Shown here one piece after another: positions 56,219-64,000 of a stretch of 64,000 nt of DNA (position 1 is its first letter; each line of letters begins with the position of its first letter). The DNA comes from Coptis chinensis (taxonomy: Eukaryota > Streptophyta > Magnoliopsida > Ranunculales > Ranunculaceae), in NCBI GenBank assembly GCA_015680905.1, contig CM027380.1, positions 31,612,001 to 31,676,000 on the forward strand, read 5' to 3'. A model generated the notes under the pieces. The model was not told the DNA's origin. It was given only the letters and a program-made list of their open reading frames with translations, and searched no databases. The position numbers were made by a program, and so were the translations under genes.

Positions 56219-57352
56219 CTCGAGCCAAACAAGAAGGCTTGCTTTCCGAGCTGTATTTATAGGTTGTGCAAAGTTTAGACCAAACCAAACTGCCCGAGAG
56301 AAAGAACACTCATCGAATAAATGAACCTGAAATTCAGCATCATGTGCACATAAATAGCATAGAGGATCAACCATGAAAGATTTAGTTGCCAAAAAATTAG
56401 AAGTTGGAATGACCCCATGAGTAGCTTGCCAGAGGAAAAATATGATTTTATGATGAGGGACTTGAATAGCCCAAAGTTTCCTGTACATAGCCGAATTAAT
56501 GGCTGACCCGGGTCGGAGATATTCCATTACCTTTGAATAAGCACTTTTAACAGTGTACCTTCCGTGCTTATTTGGTGCCCAAAACAGTGAGTCTTCATGT
56601 GCTTGAAACCGAAGAGGAAGTGAGATGATTCCCTCTGCATATGTTGCACTACATGATCATGATTCCAACATCGATGAACCGAATCAATGAAGTCTGAAAC
56701 CCTGTCTAGGGCACATCCTTCTGGTTGTGCTATCATAGGTAAAGGTAGTAGAGTATTAGGTACCCATGAATCTATCCATGCTCGGACTGAGAGACCATCA
56801 CCTATGTGCCAACTTAATCCAAAAGCAAGCATATGCCTTAATTTATAAATAGACTTCCATACCGCCGAAGCAGATTTGGGACATCTAGCTCGCAAAAATG
56901 TTGTATTTGGGAAATATTTTTTCCTCATATGAGACGCCCACAAAGAATTTGGCTGTAATAAAGGCCATGCCTGCTTCCCCAACAAAGCAACATTTTGAAC
57001 TTCTAAATCTTTAATCCCCAAACCACCCAGATGAAAAGGCTGGCATATAAGATCCCAAGAAAAGTAATGCATCTTATGTTGCCCCATTTCATGCCCCCAA
57101 AAGAAAGCTTTCCTATACCAGTCTAAAAGCTCTATGATGTTAACTGGAAGTCTCACACGTCATTATATGAGTGGGCAAAGCCGATAAAACAGAGTTGATA
57201 AGCGTAACCCGACCTGCCTTTGAAAGGAGAGCAGATTTCCAACTAGCGAGTCGATTCCGAAATCTCTCAATGAGTGTAGAAAAGGAATCCTTTGGAGCTC
57301 GTCCCAGAATGGACTGTACACCCAAATAGTTTGGGAATTTGGTAGTACATGG
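56219..57352 (-). pseudogene. LINE middle part: C-terminal RT region and zf-RVT zinc-binding domain
   Basis: The minus strand reads, from 57352: NYLGVQSILGRAPKD, RNRLASWKSALLSKAGRVTL, INSVLSALPTH, FFWGHE, GGLGIKDLEVQNVALLGKQ, then WHIGDGLSVRAWIDSWVP, and the zinc-binding region LWAIQVPH..IIFFLWQATHG with C-YLC, H and C (CYLCAHDAEFQVHLFDECSF). This is the standard order in plant L1-type LINE ORF2. Frames change near 57150 and 56530. The Tat element interrupts it at 56214-56218, and the hAT-like MITE at 57345-57352. Confidence 0.88.
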
Positions 57353-57749
57353 CATAGTACAAAATATCAGGATATAGGTATTTATCGATATTCAATTTTT
57401 GGATATGTATCGTGGATATATCCTCCTCTTTAGGGATATTTGGCATTGTTTCACATGCAAATATCGTGGATATATCCAAAATATCGACAAATATCGTGGA
57501 TATTGTGGATATTTCTTGATATATCATGATACATTATTTTTATTTATTTGAAATATAATGGTAAATATTAAATAAAATTATTATATATACAAAATTTATC
57601 GCAAAATATCCCCAAAAGAAATATCACAAATATCGTTAAAATATAAGATATATCTCCTCGAAAGCATATCGTGATATTTATATATTTTTTTCTGAAATAT
57701 GGATATATATCCCCAAATATCGGGATATATCGGGATATTTTGTACTATG
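57353..57749. mobile_element. hAT-like MITE inserted in the LINE
   Basis: 397 bp with perfect 16-bp terminal inverted repeats CATAGTACAAAATATC (57353-57368 and its complement at 57734-57749), imperfect beyond. It is flanked by perfect 8-bp duplications GTACATGG (57345-57352 and 57750-57757). Eight-base duplications are typical of hAT elements. The inside is AT-rich with many AAATATC and GATATTT repeats on both strands, so a single strand could fold extensively. No coding. Removing it rejoins the LINE frame. Confidence 0.9.
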
Positions 57750-57757
57750 GTACATGG

Positions 57758-58070
57758 TACCCCATGTATAACATGTAGTAAAGAGGTAAAACTCCTTGGC
57801 ATAGACTTATTATGAATCAATTGAGATTTCGATATGTTAATCCTTTGGCCGGAAGTGTTGCAATAAGACTAAAGAGCCGTTTGCAGAACATGCGCTTCAT
57901 CAAGGTCAGCCTTCGCAAATATAATAATAAATCATCTGCGTACATTAAGTGAGTTAATGGATCACTATGTACAGAAAATTGTAGTCCCTTGATCTGCTTA
58001 GTGTCCAAGAGATGATGTAACTTCAGAGACAAAACTTCAGTACAAAGAATGTATATATACGGGGACAAAG
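57758..58070 (-). pseudogene. LINE reverse transcriptase fragment with the YADD active site
   Basis: The minus strand reads DTLSPYIYILCTEVLSLKLH, then THLMYADDLLLY (catalytic YADD, about 57935). It continues the same LINE as 56219-57352. Its upstream part is cut at 58070 by the LTR of the chromovirus, so the rest of ORF2 and ORF1 should lie beyond the window. Confidence 0.85.
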
Positions 58071-61055
58071 TGTCACAGCCCGAATTTCTAAACAATTAAA
58101 AAAAATGAATATTTGAAATATAAATATCTCAAACATCACTTGGTTCAATTGTCTAAAAACCCAGGCTATGACGGGGTGGATACAACACATGTCAAAACCT
58201 AAAACCCACATCATAAACAATCTTAACCACAAATTCAATCTCCAAAAATTCTCTTTATTAATTTATACAAGTCTATCTTCCATCAAAAATCATCAATATA
58301 ACATTCTAAGAATAACAGGTCCTCAACATCGTATTCTCATGTCATACTAAAAATGTAAACTACGTTATTACATCCTTCCAATAAGAATCAGACCTAAAAG
58401 AAAACTAACGGATCGCTCGGGCAAGAATCCCAAATCAAACGCGCGCTAGAGTTCCATCAGATTCCACCTATGTTCCCAAGAACACACCCACGTTGCCAAA
58501 ACAAAGCAAACATGGGTCAGCAAAATGGAATTTGCTGGTATGAGTAGACTAACCACATATAAACATTATCATACTTTAATTATCCAAACAATCACTTTAT
58601 ATTATCCCATAACTTAATCATTCACAGCTTGGAAGACAGATAGTTCCGTCAATTCAACCGGCATAGTGTCTTCCCAAGCAAGACTTCCATTCTATTAACT
58701 CATTATCATAACTTGTTATTATAACTAGGTAACTGAATTAAAACTCTTACTGATATCCACTTTTGGATAAGGGTAGGACCGCGTCCCTACACAAAATGTT
58801 ATTAAGTCCTACCCTCCTGCAAAAGAAAGTTAGAACTTCTATATAACCTACGTAGATATTATATTAGGTATTCAAAAGTAAACCCAAATGCTTGCATAAT
58901 CAAATAATACAACTAACCCGCAAGGCGAATACCTTAGTTCCTCTCTAGGGCAGTCCAAAGAATCTTGTCATTCATGGCACATTCAATGAATACCCGGGTC
59001 ATTCCCGCCACATTCAAGGAGTACCTATCATATCACTAACGGGCCATTCATGGCACATTCAATGAATGCCCTGGGTCATTCCTGCCACATTCAAGGAATA
59101 CCCAATTCTACATCCACGTACACTCAAGGAATACAACTAACCCGCAAGGCGAATACCTTAGTTCCTCTTTAGGGCAGTCCAAACAATCTAATCATTCATG
59201 GCACATTCCATGAATACCCTTATATAACGCTAACGGGCCATTTATGGCACATTCAATAAATGCCCACCTAACATATGACTTCATCAGTCATAAAACCAAA
59301 TTCCAAAACTTGAGGCGTGGAGAGTTCTAAAAGAGTGCGGTAAATTTGTTTACGCATTATTGAACTTTATTGTATATATTATCTCCGAGAATGAAGGAGT
59401 ATCTTGATTCATGTATTTTTGGTTTACGCGTTATTAATTTCATGGATGTATAAATGTCATAACGTTGTGTATTGTAAAAGACTGAAAAATCACAAAGCAG
59501 TAAATACACGTACACAAGTATATTTAGAAAGGTCTTAGCCTCAAGCCAAGCATGCTAATAGCCCTAGACCTATCCTAATAGACCGAATCATAATCCGAGT
59601 TAAAAGATCAAATTGGGTTAACTGGTCAAAGTCAACCCTAGTCAAAAGTCAACTCTGGCAAAGTCAAAGTCAACCCTGGTCAAGGTCAAAGTCGACCTGC
59701 CAAGGGTCAACAGCAGTCAACCAATCTAAACTTATCTAACCCCAAAAGCCCAAAGCCTAAAGCCCATAGTCTAAACGTAAACCCATGAGTGAATATCCAA
59801 AAATCACTAAGCCCCGCCTACTCGATTCGCCCAAGCCCAATCTAAACTTCTTGTTCATAACTTATAACCCGACCCACTTAAATTTATAAAACCAGCCCCA
59901 CAAAAAATAACTTAAAACCGGCCCAAGCCCAAAAGTCTTAAACAAACTTGAGCCCACAAGTCTAATTCGGCCCAACTAAAAGAAATTAGAGCCCAACCCA
60001 CAAAAATACAAGTCGTCTTCTACCTCCTTCTTCTTCCCCATCAACCCCTCTCCACCGTCAGCAACCACTAATCCACCACTCGACTACCTCCATCATCCTA
60101 TCGGTTTTGACCCCCATGAAAACCCCCATCAACCGATACCATCATAATCCGATTCTACTCACCTTCCAACTCAACCCCCGACCGCCATTAATGCCATTTC
60201 CAAGCTTTTCCTAAGCTTTAATAGCACCTATTAACCGCACCCATCCCAAACACAGTTTGATAATTCAAAAGCATACACCACACAACAACAAAATAGTTCA
60301 TATTTTTAATGGGCTAGCACCTCCATTAAAGCTTGTTCAAAGCTTCAAGCTTTAACATGTTGCCCTTCCTAAACAAAGACTAAAACACTCGCTACCACCA
60401 ACTATCAATCATCAACAATAAACCACCGACAATCAATCATCACCAATAAAATCAATTAAAACACATAATTTCAACACAACATATAATATGACGATTTGGT
60501 GTTGAATGGGACGCCAATAACGACCGGTGTCAAGGTGTCAAGGCTTCGACGACTTAAATTCTCAAATACGTCGAACTTTTAGGCAATCGTAGTACTTCCA
60601 AATTTTATCTAAACTTAGGCACCATTAATAGAGTTTACACTATATCAAATAAGGAAATCACTATTTGAATATGATGAACATAAAACAAAATTTTAAAAGA
60701 ACATCCTCGGACTACTCACATTTTTTTAAAACCTAAGCGACTTTCCTAAAAGCGATACCCCAAAAGATCGAAGAAGATCATTGTCACTAGCTATCAGAAG
60801 AACTCTTCCTTTTCTTCTTTCAGCCAAACTCCCCCCTTTTTTTTTTTCAAAAACCCTCGCTGTATTTTTTTTTGCCAACCCTATTCTGTTTTCTTTCTGT
60901 TAAAAACAAAAACCCCCGAAATAGGGAAGAAGGTTTATCCTATAAACCCACGTCTCCTATTTTCACTAACACTTATCCTATTTTATGTTATCTATTATCT
61001 ATTATTATTATTATTATTAGGAAAAAATAAACGAAATAAAACACGGGGTGTTATA
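58071..61055 (-). repeat. 3' LTR of the chromovirus-like element (~3 kb)
   Basis: The left border is exact by comparison with 62918. The right border is set where ACACGGGGTGTTATA ends, the expected TATAACACCCCGTGT start of a 3' LTR on the minus strand; the normal TG seems mutated, so it is uncertain by a few bases. It contains CATTCATGG-type repeats (58960-59280) and GGTCAAAGTCAAC repeats (59625-59720). The block 60000-61050 is pyrimidine-rich and AT-rich with an ATT microsatellite near 60995. No gene; frames in it are chance. Confidence 0.7.
58960..59280. repeat. CATTCATGGCACATTCAATG tandem repeats inside the LTR
   Basis: Copies at about 58970, 59044, 59193 and 59236, alternating with CCACATTCAAGGA(G/A)TACC. 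A larger ~210-bp duplication (ACAACTAACCCGCAAGGCGA at 58909 and 59124) encloses them. The same array begins in the other LTR at 63823. Confidence 0.75.
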
Positions 61056-61860
61056 ATATACACACCTTAAAAAGATCTCGTCCCGAGATTCAAGGTAGAG
61101 TGTAGATTAACCAAACAAACAGTACGTCAACCAATAAAAATGAGACATATGTGTATACGCAAGTATACACACCTTAAAAGGAATAAACGTAATTAATTTT
61201 TTTCAATTGCCAACACTTAATTAAATCATTCTTTCACAGTTCAACAGATTCATATCATCAACGACTTATACTATGTCCACTATCACATAGTATCAAACAC
61301 CTACAATGTGATGCATGCACACTGGCTCACACACCAACGATATGCAAGTATACACTGGTTCATACACCAACGATGCATACTAACTCTCTACCATCACATA
61401 GGATCGAACACCAACAATATGTGGTATGCCCACTGGATCACACTCCAACGGTGTACATGTATACACTTGATCAAACTCCAACGATGCATACAGAGAGATG
61501 TTATGTATATTAGATCACACACCAACGATATACATAACTTGGACAATATATAAAAACTTTCAACTCCAACCTTTATCAAAAGGGTTTTCCTTATTCCTTG
61601 GGTAAATTCCAAATTACTCAAATATGAAATTTAAAAAAAAATAACAATTTCTTCTTTAACCAATACTTACTTAAAATCGAAAACTCCGTTATGAAAACAA
61701 CACTATAACATGCTGAACAATTTCAATTATAAATCATAAGAAACTAACCGTTAAAACAACCAGCATTTTATTTTCATAATCATACGATAAATTCTTACAT
61801 GTTAAGAACCAATAAAGGAACTAGTAAACAACAAATTCCAACATACCTAACATTAACCAG
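61056..61860. other. 3' internal region with ~40-bp tandem repeats, chromovirus-like element
   Basis: From about 61300 to 61530, units around CACACCAACGATATGCAAGT with CACTGGTTCA or CACTGGATCA recur five to six times. A frame across them (61308-61553) is a repeat artefact. The remainder shows nothing recognisable; pol should have been here. Confidence 0.6.
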
Positions 61861-62715
61861 TGCAATTCTTAGCATAGTGTCCCAACTGTCCACATTTATA
61901 ACACTTGCCTACTAGTTCATTTGGTTTAGGACATCTTCGAATAGTATGCCCAACTTCCCCACAGTTCAAACAATTACCATCAAATCTCTTTAGCGAAGCA
62001 CTCGCGTCCTTATCCACATGCTTACTTGTTTGCCTATTATATGGGTAATCTTCGACTTTTTTCTACGCCCTTGGCGTGGTGACTAGAAATAAGGTGTAAA
62101 GATGGCTTGTTTTGGGGCATTCTCTTTAATCTTCTCATCTCTGGGTTTATTATCCAATTGTTCATATCTTAATGCCAAATCTAGCACGCGATCGAAAGTT
62201 TCTGAATTAAAAGGTATCAAATAACTTCGATAGATATGGCTCTAGTCCACGGATGAACCACGGTTCTTCTTTACTTGGGTATCCACTAGATAAGGAGCAT
62301 ACCTCGATAGTTCATTGAACTTAGTCATGTATTCTCGTAGCAGTTTTCCCTCCTTGGGTCGGATGAAAGAATTCCTCGGTTAATTGCTCTCTTCCAAAGA
62401 TTAGGAACAAACCTTCCCTCAAATCTTACGGAAATCCTCCCAAGTCATAATTTCCACATCCACATTATCCTTGATAGACCTCCACCAAAATAAAGTGACC
62501 CTCCAGGTGGTGAGAAGCCAACTCTTGCTTACGCACCTCAAAATGAGTTGCATCTTAGCAAACACGGACTCATACATAGTAACCCATTTCTCAAAGATCA
62601 ATGGCCCCCTTTCTCTCCCTTGAACCGGCCTCCTAAAAGTTAAAAAATCCTTGTTTATCCTAGCAAAAGGATCTCCTAGATTAGCATGTTGACCCCTTTG
62701 AATAGTTTGCACCAA
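61861..62715 (-). pseudogene. gag of the chromovirus-like element, decayed
   Basis: The capsid part is in pieces (FEKWVTMYESVFAKMQ near 62610; YMTKFNELSRYAPYLV near 62300, the typical chromovirus capsid motif). A double zinc knuckle follows at 61972-61861: CLNCGEVGHTIRRC and CYKCGQLGHYAKNC, both with intact CX2CX4HX4C spacing. Several stops and frameshifts lie between. The knuckles bind genomic RNA during packaging. Confidence 0.82.
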
Positions 62716-62902
62716 CCGAAAGTTAATATTGCTCCCAAAATCGCCAGATATAGTATTACTTCGGTGGCCACGTCAGTGCATCTCCAGCCATCACCTTAAA
62801 ACAAAACGGACTTCTATTAGTACTCCAAACATCTTAAACTCAAACACACCCAATCACCACATTCCGAGGATCACCTAGACCTTCCACATCTAGGCTAACC
62901 TA

Positions 62903-62914
62903 GCTCTGATACCA
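62903..62914 (-). promoter_or_regulatory. primer-binding site (initiator Met tRNA type)
   Basis: The minus strand reads TGGTATCAGAGC three bases inside the LTR at 62918, the standard primer site complementary to initiator tRNA-Met. Confidence 0.9.
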
Positions 62915-62917
62915 AAA

Positions 62918-64000
62918 TGTCACAGCCCGAATTTCTAAACAATTAAAAAAAATGAATATTTGAAATATAAATATCTCAAACATCACTTGGTTCAATTGTC
63001 TAAAAACCCAGGCTATGACGGGGTGGATACAACACATGTCAAAACCTAAAACCCACATCATAAACAATCTTAACCACAAATTCAATCTCCAAAAATTCTC
63101 TTTATTACTTTATACAAGTCTATCTTCCATAAAAAATCATCAATATAACATTCTAAGAATAGCGGGTCCCTCAACATCGTATTCTCATGTCATACTAAAA
63201 TGTAAACTACGTTATTACATCCTTCCAATAAGAATCGGACCTAAAAGAAAACTAACGGATTGCTCGGGCAAGAATCCAAATCAAAGCGCCCTAGGTTCCA
63301 TCGCTTTCTTCCACCTATGTTCCTAAGAACACACCCACGTTGCCAAAACAAAGCAAACATGGGTCATCAAAATGGAATTTCTTTGGTATGAGTAGACTAA
63401 CCACATATAAACATTATCATACTTTAATTATCCAAACAATCACTTTATATTATCCCATAACTTAATCATTCACGGCTTGGAAGGCGGGTAGTTCCATCAA
63501 TTCAACCTAAGATAGTGTCTTTCCCAAGCAAGACTTCCATTCTATTAACTCATTATCATAACTTGTTATTATAACTAGGTGGCTGAATTAAAACTCTTCG
63601 ATATCCACTTTTGGATAAAGGGTAGGACCGGCGTCCCCAAGCACAAAATGTTATTAAGTCCTACCCTCCCGCAAAGAAAGTTAGAACTTCTATATAACCC
63701 ACGTAGATATTATATTAGGTATTCAAAAAGTAAACTCAAACGCCGCGATAATCAAATAATACAACTAACCCAAGAAGGCTTAATACCTTAGTTCCTCTCT
63801 AGGGCAGTCCAAAGAATCTTGTCATTCATGGCACATTCAATGAATACCCGGGTCATTCCCGCCACATTCAAGGAGTACCTATCATATCACTAACGGGCCA
63901 TTCATGGCACATTCAATGAATGCCCTGGGTCATTCTTGCCACATTCAAGGAATACCCAATTCTACATTCACGTACACTCAAGGAATACAACTAACCCGCA
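62918..64000 (-). repeat. 5' LTR of the chromovirus-like element, cut by the window end
   Basis: Matches 58071-59130 almost throughout, with scattered single-base changes and short indels. If the LTRs are equal in length, it should end near 65900. Confidence 0.88.

Larger units (their letters stand above)
58071..64000 (-). mobile_element. chromovirus-like (Tekay/Del type) LTR element with gag only, cut by window edge
   Basis: LTR-like sequence 58071 onward (TGTCACAGCCCG) recurs from 62918 to the window end with small differences. Between them only ~1.86 kb remains: an iMet primer site, a decayed gag and a tandem-repeat tail. No protease, RT, integrase or chromodomain is seen, so it is a pol-less derivative with long LTRs. 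The long LTRs, iMet primer site and double CCHC knuckle point to the Tekay/Del group of chromoviruses. It is inserted into the LINE at 58070; the flank CAAAG (58066-58070) is the candidate duplication. Confidence 0.8.

Noticed and set aside
58023-58238. 71-residue minus-strand frame that recurs at 62900-63085
   Set aside because: It starts inside the repeated LTR and recurs only because the LTR does; no family or coding signature.
61308-61553. 81-residue frame with repeated HQRY/LQRC blocks
   Set aside because: It is a short tandem repeat in frame, not a conserved protein.

Overview
This window is plant nuclear DNA, most likely from a eudicot, and is almost entirely transposable elements in several generations of nesting. 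The evidence is Athila-like and Tat-like Ty3/gypsy elements, a chromovirus with an initiator-Met primer site, an L1-type LINE, a MULE transposase with an OTU domain, a plant mobile domain (PMD) gene, and decayed fragments of plant genes (TTM3, SH3P-type BAR, proline-rich protein). I see no intact host gene, rRNA or tRNA. Nearly every coding region carries stops or frameshifts, so most are called pseudogenes.

Layout. (1) 1-9167: right-hand part of a minus-strand Athila-like element (copy 1) with one LTR (7589-9167), gag, protease and extra ORFs but no reverse transcriptase or integrase. (2) 9168-21050: DNA-transposon territory. Three captured gene fragments (9732-10953) are followed by a decayed PMD gene (+, 12323-14659) that converges on a decayed MULE transposase-OTU gene (-, 19319-15998). 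Three arrays of the same unusual design, a 22-bp palindrome-like core every 34 bp, lie between the genes, in the first intron of the transposase gene, and upstream of that gene. A telomere-motif repeat lies at 19455-20045. (3) 21051-25270 and 40040-42107: repeat-rich DNA without recognisable genes except a gag-like remnant. It was split by a complete Athila-like element (copy 2, 25271-40039, minus, ~1.47-kb LTRs, 5-bp duplication GCGAA).

(4) 42108-43009: truncated Athila-type LTR. (5) 43010-58070: one minus-strand LINE in three pieces, interrupted by a complete Tat-lineage gypsy element (43750-56213, duplication ATGTC) and by a 397-bp hAT-like MITE (57353-57749, 8-bp duplication GTACATGG). 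The Tat element carries an antisense extra gene present as two diverged tandem modules, plus a 3' tandem repeat. (6) 58071 to the window end: a minus-strand chromovirus-like element with very long LTRs and only gag between them, also inserted in the LINE.

The retroelements follow the usual plan: LTR promoter, tRNA primer site, gag-pol, polypurine tract. The least explained signal is the set of 34-bp-period palindrome arrays tied to the PMD and MULE-OTU genes.
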